From RECO01 sp050485385 (GTDB taxonomy: Bacteria; Pseudomonadota; Alphaproteobacteria; Geminicoccales; Geminicoccaceae): a stretch of DNA of 32,414 bases. The stretch is from positions 1 to 32,414 of the forward strand of contig JBJHBG010000053.1 in NCBI GenBank assembly GCA_050485385.1, written 5' to 3'. Below are positions 15,059 through 22,315 of this stretch, piece after piece. Within the stretch, counting starts at the first letter, position 1. The number at the start of each line of letters is the position of its first letter. The position numbers and the translations under genes are program-made. The notes below the pieces were generated by a model. That model was not told the DNA's origin. It did no database searches and saw only the letters and a list, made by a program, of their open reading frames with translations.

Positions 15059-15789
15059 GCCTGGTCGTCGATGGATTGTGGATGGCCTATGCCGAGCGCT
15101 CGGTCCTGGAGCGGGTCGACCTCGCCATCGCACCGGGCGAGTTGGTGACGCTGGTGGGTGCCTCGGGTTGCGGCAAGACGACGTTCCTGCGCATCCTTCT
15201 GGGCGACGAGCGGCCGAGCCGCGGCCGGATCACCCTCGACGGCCGGCCGCTGGTGGCGGAGCCCACGCCCGACCGCGGCGTGGTCTTCCAGCGCTACTCG
15301 GTCTTTCCCCACCTGACCGTGCTCCAGAACGCCATGCTGGGCCTCGAATTTCGTGAAGGCGGCGCCGTCGGCCGCCTCCGGGGGGAGCGCCGCCGCTCCG
15401 CCGCCGCGCGTGCCCGCGCCCTGCTCGCCCGCGTCGGCCTCGGCCATGTCGAAGGTGCTTGGCCGAGTGCCCTCTCCGGCGGCATGCAGCAGCGCTTGGC
15501 ACTCGCCCAGGCGCTGATCCTGGAGCCGCGCCTGCTCTTGCTCGACGAGCCCTTCGGCGCGCTCGACCCCGGCATCCGCCTCGACATGCATGCGCTACTG
15601 CTGGAGCTCTGGCGCGAGACCGGCATGACCGTGGTCATGGTCACCCACGACCTCGCCGAGGCGTTCAAGTTGGGCACCCGCGTTCTCACCTTCGACAAGG
15701 TCCGCCACGACCCCCATGCGCCCGAGCGCTACGGTGCCACGATCACCTACGATCTGGCCGGGCGGAACCATTTACCGACCGCAGGCTGA
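15055..15789 (+). CDS. ABC transporter ATP-binding protein, urea-carboxylase-region importer
   Basis: A 244-residue ATPase that powers the importer. Walker A is GASGCGKTT at residues 35-43, the Q-loop is in FQRYSVFPHLTV, the signature is ALSGGMQQRLALAQAL, Walker B is LLLLDEPFGALD and the switch His lies in VMVTHDLAEA. The C-terminal RYGATITYDLAGRNHLP tail is like that of other transporters of this group. The GTG start at 15055 overlaps the permease stop, so the two are translationally coupled. No urea or guanidine carboxylase, allophanate hydrolase or DUF1989 gene follows; the next gene is an unrelated-looking FMN reductase. Confidence 0.9.
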   Translation: MSLVVDGLWMAYAERSVLERVDLAIAPGELVTLVGASGCGKTTFLRILLGDERPSRGRITLDGRPLVAEPTPDRGVVFQRYSVFPHLTVLQNAMLGLEFREGGAVGRLRGERRRSAAARARALLARVGLGHVEGAWPSALSGGMQQRLALAQALILEPRLLLLDEPFGALDPGIRLDMHALLLELWRETGMTVVMVTHDLAEAFKLGTRVLTFDKVRHDPHAPERYGATITYDLAGRNHLPTAG

Positions 15790-15878
15790 GCCGCCGGACC
15801 GGGACAGCGCCGTGCGCGGCGCCGCCGTGTCCGCTATCCTCGAGCACACGAACGTTCGCCACCACGAGGTATTCACCC

Positions 15879-16409
15879 ATGCCCACCATCCTCGCCCTGT
15901 CGGGCAGCCTCCGCCAGGGCTCCTACAACACGTCCTTGGCGCGCGCTGCGACCGAGCTGGCACCCGATGGCGTCGCGGTCGAGGTCGCGACCCTGCACGG
16001 CATCCCGCTCTACGACGGCGACGTCGAGGCCCGGGCCATCCCCGAGGCCGTCACGGCACTGGGTGACCGCATTCGCGCCGCCGACGCCGTGCTGCTCGTC
16101 TCGCCGGAGTACAACTACGGCATTCCTGGCGTGACCAAGAACGGGTTGGATTGGCTCTCCCGGCTGCAACCGCAGCCCTTCGCGCGAAAGCGTGTAGCGA
16201 TCATGGGCGCCTCACCCGGCCGCTTCGGCACGGTGCGGATGCAGGGGCAGCTTCGCCAAGTACTCGTGCATTTCGACGCGGTCGTCTTGAGCAAGCCCGA
16301 GGTCATGGTTGCCGGCGCCGGTTCGGTGTTCGACGACCAGGGCCGGCTGACCGACGAGGCGACCCGCAAGCACGTCGCGAAGCTCCTGGAGGCGCTCGTC
16401 GCCGCCTGA
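15879..16409 (+). CDS. NADPH-dependent FMN reductase family flavoprotein
   Basis: A 176-residue flavodoxin-like protein. The FMN phosphate-binding loop SGSLRQGSYNTSLAR is at residues 8-22, and the second FMN-contacting motif is SPEYNYGIPGVTKNGLDW at about 77-94. Members use NAD(P)H to reduce flavin, quinones, chromate or azo compounds in the cytoplasm. The start ATG at 15879 has a weak ribosome site (GAGG). It lies 89 bases after the importer ATPase and may be transcribed separately. A quinone-reductase role would be of interest beside quinone-dependent respiration, but nothing here shows it. Confidence 0.88.
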   Translation: MPTILALSGSLRQGSYNTSLARAATELAPDGVAVEVATLHGIPLYDGDVEARAIPEAVTALGDRIRAADAVLLVSPEYNYGIPGVTKNGLDWLSRLQPQPFARKRVAIMGASPGRFGTVRMQGQLRQVLVHFDAVVLSKPEVMVAGAGSVFDDQGRLTDEATRKHVAKLLEALVAA

Positions 16410-16470
16410 CCCTCGACCGCAGGCGCATCCTGGCGCAAAGGGAAGGGGACACCGGCGGGGAGGTGACGTC

Positions 16471-17568
16471 ATGGTCCAGCGCGACGACTGGAACCTCGTC
16501 ATGGTGCAGGCGGCGGAGGCGCTGGGCCGCCTGCCCGCAGGCAGCGACGGGCGCGTCGACTGGGGGCCGCTCAGGGTCGGCTTCGTCGACACCGGCTACA
16601 CGCCACATCCGATCTTCGGCGACCTCGGTGCCGGCACCAGCTGGCTGCGGCCGACGGACGGGCTGAACCTCTGCGAAGTGGGCGAGCCACCGATCGATCC
16701 CTTGACCTACGAGGGCTCGCCCGGCCACGGCACGCGCATCGCCAGCGTCATCTGCGGCGACGCGCGTCGCCTGAAGACGCCGCCCGCGAGCGTGGTCGGA
16801 ACCGCACCGGGCGTGCCGCTCGTGCCCTGCCGGGTGGTCAACTCCGTCATTCTGACGGGTGAGCGCAACCGCACCGCCGTCTCCGCCGGCATCCGCCATG
16901 CGATGGCGAAGGGCTGCCAAGTGGTGAGCATCAGCCTCGGCACTCCCACCTTTCCCTGGCGCAGCGGCCGCATGGGTCACGCGGTCGACGCCGCCTACGA
17001 GGCGGGCGTCATCGTCGTCGCCGCCGGTGGGCAGATGGTCGACCGCGTCACCTATCCGGGCAAGTTCAACCGCACCATCGGTTGCGGCGGCGTGACGTCG
17101 CAGCGGCGCGTGTGGCACGACTACGCCCATGCCGACGACTGCATCGACGTCTGGGCGCCGGCCGAGGCGGTGTTCCGCGCCGAGCCGGCGGTGCCACCGG
17201 GCACACAGCCCTTCGCGCCGGTGGAGGGCGACGATGCGGGCGCCTTCGCCACGGACGGCGCGCCGCCCGCCGGCGACGGCACGTTCGGCAAGGGTGCCGG
17301 CACCTCCTATGCTACCGCCCACGTGGCGGCGGCGGCGGCCATCTGGCTCCGCCATCACGGCAGTCTGCTCGATCAGACCTACGGGCCGGGCTGGCCGCGC
17401 GTCGAGGCCTTCCGCCTTCTTTTGCGGCGCACCGCCGGCACGCTCTTCGGCGGCACGCTGCGCAGCAAGGGTGCCGGCGTCCTCGCCATCGCCGACCTGC
17501 TCCGCCACGACTTGCCGACGCCCACGGAACTGCGCATGGCGACCCACGACCGCAACAAGTTCGCCTGA
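16471..17568 (+). CDS. Subtilisin-like (S8) serine peptidase, apparently intracellular
   Basis: A 365-residue subtilase. The triad is Asp40 in VGFVDTGYT, His86 in GHGTRIAS and Ser279 in GTSYATAHVA. No signal peptide or propeptide is evident, since the catalytic Asp lies only 40 residues in, so it is probably cytoplasmic or self-contained. At the usual oxyanion-hole position, where subtilases have AAGN, this protein has AAGGQ (Gly187, Gln188), so the Asn seems missing or displaced. The ATG at 16471 follows a very good GGGGAGG. It stands between the FMN reductase and the TRAP transporter genes, all on the plus strand. Target unknown. Confidence 0.85.
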   Translation: MVQRDDWNLVMVQAAEALGRLPAGSDGRVDWGPLRVGFVDTGYTPHPIFGDLGAGTSWLRPTDGLNLCEVGEPPIDPLTYEGSPGHGTRIASVICGDARRLKTPPASVVGTAPGVPLVPCRVVNSVILTGERNRTAVSAGIRHAMAKGCQVVSISLGTPTFPWRSGRMGHAVDAAYEAGVIVVAAGGQMVDRVTYPGKFNRTIGCGGVTSQRRVWHDYAHADDCIDVWAPAEAVFRAEPAVPPGTQPFAPVEGDDAGAFATDGAPPAGDGTFGKGAGTSYATAHVAAAAAIWLRHHGSLLDQTYGPGWPRVEAFRLLLRRTAGTLFGGTLRSKGAGVLAIADLLRHDLPTPTELRMATHDRNKFA

Positions 17569-17666
17569 CCCGGCCTCTTGGCTTCGCGCGGGCAGGGTCT
17601 ATGGTCCAAAGCACATTCGGCGCGCGTCGGACCGCGTGCCGCCATAAACTCGAGGAGGCTGCCCCG

Positions 17667-18683
17667 ATGACCGAACCCGTCCGCCGTCGTCCGGTGTTGA
17701 GAACCGCCCTTGCCGGTGCCGCGGCGCTCGCACTCACCGCCGCCTTCAGCAGCGATGCCCTGGCCCAAACCCTGCGCCTGTCGCACCAGTGGTCGACCAA
17801 CGACATCCGCCACAAGGTCGCCGAGATCATCGCCGAGGAGGTGGCGGCCGCCGACGTCGGCCTGGAGATCCGCATCTTCCCGACGGCGTCCTTGTTCCAA
17901 CCCAACGACCAGTGGGGGGCGGTCGCCGCCGGCCGGCTCGACATGGCGGTGCTGCCGCTGTCCTATGCGGGCGGCCGCCACCCCGAGTTCAACCTCACCC
18001 TGATGCCGGGGCTGGTGAAGAACCACGAGCACTCGGTCCGCCTCAACGAATCGCCGTTCATGGAGCGGATCGAGGAGATCATGAACGAGGCGGGTGCGGT
18101 CACCGTGGCCAAGGGCTGGCTCGCCGGAGGGTTCGCCGCCAAGGGCCGCTGCATCGCCATGCCGGAGGACGTCCAGGGCATGCAGATGCGGGCCGCCGGC
18201 CGCGCCTTCGAGCAGATGATCGCCGGCGCCGGTGCGTCCATCGCCTCGATGCCCAGCTCCGAGGTCTACAGCGCCATGCAGACCGGCGTGCTGGATGCCA
18301 TCAACACGAGCTCGGCCAGCTTCGTCTCCTTCCGCCTCTACGAGCAGGTCGACTGCTACACCCCGGCCGGCGACTACGCGCTCTGGTTCATGTATCAGCC
18401 GGTCATCATGTCCAAGCGCGCCTACGACCGCCTCAGCGAAGAGCAGCGCGACGCCCTGCACGCCGCCGCCGCGAAGGCCGAGGCCTACTACGTCGAGGAA
18501 GCCGCCAAGGAGGACGCCGCGTCGGTCGAGGTGTTCGAGCGTGCGGGCGTCGAGATCCACCACATGACCGAGGCCGAGTTCGAGGCTTGGCGCCAACTCG
18601 CCCAGGAGACCTCCTACGCGGCCTTCGTCGAGGAGGTGAGCGGCGGCCAGGAAGTGCTCGACCTGGCGCTCGCCGTCGACTGA
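17667..18683 (+). CDS. dctP: TRAP transporter substrate-binding protein (DctP family)
   Basis: A 338-residue periplasmic receptor of a tripartite ATP-independent transporter. The N-terminus MTEPVRRRPVLRTALAG plus a hydrophobic stretch ends in DALA before QTLRL, giving a signal peptide of about 33 residues, with a possible Tat character. The DctP fold is visible in LRLSHQWSTNDIRHKVAEII, GAVAAGRLDMAVLPLSYAGG, MQMRAAGRAFEQMI (with the ligand-carboxylate Arg) and SSEVYSAMQTGVLDAINTS. An AGGAGG site precedes the ATG at 17667. These receptors usually bind organic acids. The substrate is not readable from the sequence. It is followed by a strong stem-loop and then dctQ and dctM. Confidence 0.9.
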   Translation: MTEPVRRRPVLRTALAGAAALALTAAFSSDALAQTLRLSHQWSTNDIRHKVAEIIAEEVAAADVGLEIRIFPTASLFQPNDQWGAVAAGRLDMAVLPLSYAGGRHPEFNLTLMPGLVKNHEHSVRLNESPFMERIEEIMNEAGAVTVAKGWLAGGFAAKGRCIAMPEDVQGMQMRAAGRAFEQMIAGAGASIASMPSSEVYSAMQTGVLDAINTSSASFVSFRLYEQVDCYTPAGDYALWFMYQPVIMSKRAYDRLSEEQRDALHAAAAKAEAYYVEEAAKEDAASVEVFERAGVEIHHMTEAEFEAWRQLAQETSYAAFVEEVSGGQEVLDLALAVD

Positions 18684-18702
18684 CCACGGCCCCTGACGAT
18701 CA

Positions 18703-18730
18703 CGGTCCGGTGCGGCGACGCACCGGGCCG
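18703..18730 (+). promoter_or_regulatory. Stem-loop between dctP and dctQ
   Basis: Eleven base pairs (18703-18713 with 18720-18730, one of them G-U) close a six-base loop, 20 bases after the dctP stop. No T-run follows. Such a structure after the receptor gene commonly protects its message and lowers read-through, giving more receptor than membrane subunits. That role is an inference here. Confidence 0.65.
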
Positions 18731-18750
18731 ACGTGCGACCGGAAACGCCC

Positions 18751-19293
18751 ATGCTGCTCTACGTCCGTGCGGTCCACACCCTGTCCCGGCTGGCGGGGCT
18801 GGCGGCGGCTCTGATGATCGTCGCCGCGGTGGTCCTCGTCTGCCAGCTGGTCATCGTGCGCTACGTGCTGAATGCCTCGACCGTGTGGCAGACCGAGACC
18901 GTCATCTTCCTCATGGTCGGCGCCACGCTGGTCGGCATGCCCTACGTCCAGCTGATCCGCGGCCACATCAACGTCGACCTGTTGCCGCTCTACCTGCCGC
19001 CACGCCCCCGCCGCTGGCTGTTCCTCGGCTGCATCGCGGTCCAGGCCGCCGCCGTCCTCGTCATCGGCTTCTACGCATTGGAATTGTTCCTCGAAGCGTG
19101 GGAACGCAATTGGCGCTCGGCCTCGGTCTGGGGGCCGCCCTTGTGGATCCCCTATCTCGCCATGCCGCTCGGCTTCGGCCTGCTCATCCTGCAATACGTG
19201 GCCGACCTCCTGATGGCGTACCGGGTCGACGACCCGTTCACCCAAGCGGGCGATGCCAGCCGGGTCGCCGACCACGTCGAGGGCCGGGGCTGA
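18751..19293 (+). CDS. dctQ: TRAP transporter small permease (DctQ family)
   Basis: A 180-residue membrane protein with four helices, roughly at residues 12-35, 48-68, 88-112 and 130-152. The family motif is VVLVCQLVIVRYVLN followed by WQTETVIFLMVGATLVGMPYV and the charged RGHINVDLL. It pairs with the large DctM subunit. I choose ATG 18751 (GGAA nine bases upstream); an in-frame GTG at 18733 would add six residues and overlap nothing. The stop touches the dctM start (TGATG), so the two membrane subunits are coupled. Confidence 0.88.
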   Translation: MLLYVRAVHTLSRLAGLAAALMIVAAVVLVCQLVIVRYVLNASTVWQTETVIFLMVGATLVGMPYVQLIRGHINVDLLPLYLPPRPRRWLFLGCIAVQAAAVLVIGFYALELFLEAWERNWRSASVWGPPLWIPYLAMPLGFGLLILQYVADLLMAYRVDDPFTQAGDASRVADHVEGRG

Positions 19294-20615
19294 TGGACCC
19301 GATGACCCTCGCCGGTGTCGTCGGCATCGTTACCCTCGCCGTCCTCTTCTCCGGCGTCTCGGTCGGCTTCGGCCTGATGATCGTCTCGATGGGCTTCATC
19401 TTCGCCTTCGACGGCGCCTGGGGGCTCCAGGTCCTGCCCGAGATCCTGTTCGGCAAGCTCGACAGCTTCGCGCTCCTCTCCATCCCCATGTTCATCCTCA
19501 TGGGCGCCGCCGTCGCCTCCTCCCGTGCCGGGGGCGACCTCTATACGGCGCTGGACCGTTGGCTGACCCGTGTCCCCGGCGGCCTCGTCATCTCCAACCT
19601 CGGCGCCTGTGCCCTCTTCTCGTCGATGTCGGGCTCGTCGCCCGCGACCTGTGCCGCCATCGGCAAGATGGGCATCCCGGAGATGCTCAAGCGCGGCTAT
19701 CCGCAAGGGGTGGCGGCCGGCTCCATCGCCGCCGGCGGTACGCTGGGCATCCTCATCCCCCCGTCGGTGACGATGATCGTCTACGGCATCGCCACCGAAA
19801 CCTCGATCGGCCGCCTTTTCCTCGCCGGATTGGTCCCCGGCCTGATGCTAACCGGCCTCTTCATGGCCTGGGCCCTCTTCTCCACCTGGTGGCAGACCGG
19901 CGGCGACGTGATCGCCACCAAGCGCCGCTTCACGCTCAAGGAAAAGCTGGAGGTCCTGCCCCGCGTCCTGCCCTTCCTGATCGTCATCGTGCTGGTGCTG
20001 GTGGCACTCTACGGCGGTATCGCCACGCCGTCGGAGACCGCCGGCGTCGGCGCCGTCCTCTGCATCCTCTTGGCCGTCGTCATCTACCGCATGTGGCAGG
20101 GCCACCTGATCTGGGCGATGTTCCGCGACTGCACCAAGGAATCGGTGATGCTGCTCGTCATCATCGCCGCCTCCGGCCTCTTCTCCTACATGCTATCCAG
20201 CCTGTTCATCACCCAGACGGTGGCACAGCAGATCATCGCCATGGACCTCAATCCATGGATGCTGATGCTCTACATCAACCTCTTTTTGCTGGTCGCCGGC
20301 TTCTTTCTGCCGCCCGTGGCCGTCATCCTGATGGCCGCGCCGATCCTTTTGCCCATCGTCGTCAATGCCGGCTTCGATCCCTACTGGTTCGCGGTCGTGC
20401 TCACCATCAACATGGAGATCGGCCTCATCACCCCGCCGGTCGGCCTCAACCTCTACGTCATCAACGGCATCGCCCCCACCATCCGCCTCCAGACCATCCT
20501 CTGGGGCTCCTTGCCCTATGTCGGTTGCATGGTGGTCGCCATCCTCCTGCTCTGCCTCCTCCCCGGCATCGCCACCTTCCTCCCCGACCTCGTCATGGGC
20601 CCCGCCGTGTTCTGA
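19293..20615 (+). CDS. dctM: TRAP transporter large permease (DctM family)
   Basis: A 440-residue, roughly 12-helix membrane transporter that uses an ion gradient, usually sodium, to import the DctP-bound substrate. Family features include FSGVSVGFGLMIVSM near the start, FALLSIPMFILMGAAVASS, SSMSGSSPATCAAIGKMGIPEM, AAGGTLGILIPPSVTMIVYG (a DctM hallmark) and ITPPVGLNLYVINGIAP near the C-terminus. The length is normal. It starts at ATG 19293 overlapping the dctQ stop by one base. No catabolic enzyme is adjacent that would reveal the substrate. Confidence 0.92.
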   Translation: MDPMTLAGVVGIVTLAVLFSGVSVGFGLMIVSMGFIFAFDGAWGLQVLPEILFGKLDSFALLSIPMFILMGAAVASSRAGGDLYTALDRWLTRVPGGLVISNLGACALFSSMSGSSPATCAAIGKMGIPEMLKRGYPQGVAAGSIAAGGTLGILIPPSVTMIVYGIATETSIGRLFLAGLVPGLMLTGLFMAWALFSTWWQTGGDVIATKRRFTLKEKLEVLPRVLPFLIVIVLVLVALYGGIATPSETAGVGAVLCILLAVVIYRMWQGHLIWAMFRDCTKESVMLLVIIAASGLFSYMLSSLFITQTVAQQIIAMDLNPWMLMLYINLFLLVAGFFLPPVAVILMAAPILLPIVVNAGFDPYWFAVVLTINMEIGLITPPVGLNLYVINGIAPTIRLQTILWGSLPYVGCMVVAILLLCLLPGIATFLPDLVMGPAVF

Positions 20616-20857
20616 GCGAGCCGAAGAGGCGCACCCCCAAGCGACGACCCCGCCGTCGTCTCCGGTCCGGGAGGCCGAAGGCGGGTGGCAAGCCGACATC
20701 CCGGTTGCGGTACGGGGATCGCCGCCCGCACTAGCGGAGATTTCGGGCCGCGCTTCCGCTGTCCATCCTCGCGGCATCGACATGACGGCCCCCGCTCGAT
20801 CCTCGACGGCTGCGGCGCGGCGATCTCGTGCGTCGCCGCTGTCGCCGGTCGGTGACG

Positions 20858-21385
20858 TCACCTGCCGCTTCCTCCGCCCTCGCGGTCGCTCGTGGGGTTG
20901 GCCGCGGGGGCGAGGCGGATGTTTGCCTCCTCGGCTTCCAGGGTCAGGGCGGCGAGGGCGAGGCGGCTTTCGCGGATGAGTTCGAAGGCGGCGGTGACCA
21001 GGGCGAGAAAGCCGATACCGCCGGCGACGGCGGCGCCGGCCGCGTCGATACCGTAGAGCGGGCCGATGCCGAACATGGCGAGCACGGCACCGATGATGGC
21101 CAGCATGGTAGCGAGCGCGAACATGCCGGCGGCCAGGTAGAGCCCGCCCATGGCGCGGGCGATGACGCGGGCGCGGCGCTGGTTGGCGGCGAGGTCGCGG
21201 CGCAGGATCGGGCGGAGTTCGGCGGGTGCGGTGGCGATCTCGGCCAGGAGGGTGCGGGAGCGGTCGACCGAGCGGGCGAAGCGGTTGGTGGTCGAGAGGG
21301 TCAGCAGCGAGGTGGCGTTGGTCAAAAGCGCCGGCCCGGCGATGGCGGACAGGATGACGAAGGTGGTGTCGACGGCTGGGTCCAA
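20858..21385 (-). CDS. DUF2721 family membrane protein
   Basis: A 175-residue protein with three predicted helices: near residues 5-28, then 80-103 and 108-135. The family pattern is ILSAIAGPALLTNATSLLTLSTTNRFARSVDRSR, then an Arg-rich cytoplasmic stretch and MGGLYLAAGMFALATMLAIIG. The function of DUF2721 is not known to me. The start is TTG at 21385, supported by GGAGG eight bases upstream and by the family's usual N-terminus. It is divergent from an SDR gene with a 72-base gap and ends 242 bases from dctM. That 242-base gap (20616-20857) shows no gene or clear signal. Confidence 0.85.
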   Translation of the reverse strand: MDPAVDTTFVILSAIAGPALLTNATSLLTLSTTNRFARSVDRSRTLLAEIATAPAELRPILRRDLAANQRRARVIARAMGGLYLAAGMFALATMLAIIGAVLAMFGIGPLYGIDAAGAAVAGGIGFLALVTAAFELIRESRLALAALTLEAEEANIRLAPAANPTSDREGGGSGR

Positions 21386-21457
21386 GGGGCGTTCCTCCGC
21401 TCGCGGCCGGTCGCCCGAAACCTAGCCGTGCGCCACCGAACGGACTAGCTGAATGGC

Positions 21458-22303
21458 ATGAGCGGACCGGCGGACATGACCGGCAAGGTGGTGCTGGTGA
21501 CCGGGGCGACGACCGGCATCGGCGCCCGGACGGCGACGAGCCTGGCCGAAGCGGGCGCGCGGGTGCTGGTGCATGGGCGCGACCGGGCGCGCATCGAGGC
21601 GGTCGCGCGCGCGGTCGGCGGCGTGCCGCTGGCCGCCGACTTCGCGTCGTTGGCCGACGTGCGGGCGATGGCCGCCCAGGTGCTGCGGGCGACCGACCGG
21701 CTCGACGTGCTGGTCAACAACGCCGGGCTGATGCGCGACCGGCCGGTGCTGACCGCCGACGGCTACGAGACGACCTTCCAGGTCAATCACCTCGCCCCGT
21801 TCCTCCTCACCGGGCTGCTCTGCGACCTGCTCGTCGCCTCGGCGCCGGCGCGGGTGGTCAACGTGGCCTCGCGCATGCACGAGCGGGTGAAGCGCTTCGA
21901 CCCCCAGGACCTGCCCGAACCGGCCAAGTTCGACGGGCTCGAAGCCTACAACCGCTCGAAGGCCTGCAACGTGCTGTTCACCCGTGAGTTGGCGCGCCGG
22001 CTCGCCGGCACGGGCGTGGTCGCCAACGCGCTGCATCCGGGGTTCGTGGCGAGCCGGTTCGGCCGCGACGGCGACCTCGGTTTCGGCTACGAATTGTTCT
22101 TCCGCCTGCTCCGGCCGGTGATGGTCTCGGTGGAGCAGGGGGCGGACACGGTCATCTGGCTCGCCGCGGCGCCGGAGGCTGCCGCGTTCAGCGGGCTCTA
22201 CTTCGAAAAGCGCCGCGAGCGTGCGCCGGCCGTGTTCGCGACCGATCCGGAAGCGGCGGAATCGCTGTGGGAGCTGTCCGAGCGGCTGGTTGCCGCCGAC
22301 TGA
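21458..22303 (+). CDS. Retinol-dehydrogenase-like SDR oxidoreductase
   Basis: A 281-residue NAD(P)-dependent short-chain dehydrogenase with the long C-terminal region of the RDH/WW-oxidoreductase-like group. Cofactor motif TGATTGIGARTA lies near residues 15-26, NNAGLMRD near 89-96, catalytic Ser in NVASRMH and the Tyr-x-x-x-Lys in EAYNRSKACNVLF. LHPGFVASRFGRD follows. Start ATG 21458 is uncertain: ATG 21476 (MTGKVVLVTG) is an equally good domain start and neither has a strong ribosome site. It ends 12 bases before uvrB, so the two may be co-transcribed. Substrate unknown. Confidence 0.88.
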   Translation: MSGPADMTGKVVLVTGATTGIGARTATSLAEAGARVLVHGRDRARIEAVARAVGGVPLAADFASLADVRAMAAQVLRATDRLDVLVNNAGLMRDRPVLTADGYETTFQVNHLAPFLLTGLLCDLLVASAPARVVNVASRMHERVKRFDPQDLPEPAKFDGLEAYNRSKACNVLFTRELARRLAGTGVVANALHPGFVASRFGRDGDLGFGYELFFRLLRPVMVSVEQGADTVIWLAAAPEAAAFSGLYFEKRRERAPAVFATDPEAAESLWELSERLVAAD

Positions 22304-22315
22304 AGGAGACGACGC

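Noticed and set aside
12025..15789. A 1254-residue open frame that runs through the Ns and the ATPase gene
   Set aside because: It is an accident of GC-rich DNA: its first half is antisense or out of frame to the MBL-fold and binding-protein genes, and it crosses undetermined bases. Only the ATPase part is real.
20616..20857. Small frames between dctM and the DUF2721 gene
   Set aside because: No ribosome site, motif or hydrophobic pattern; treated as non-coding.
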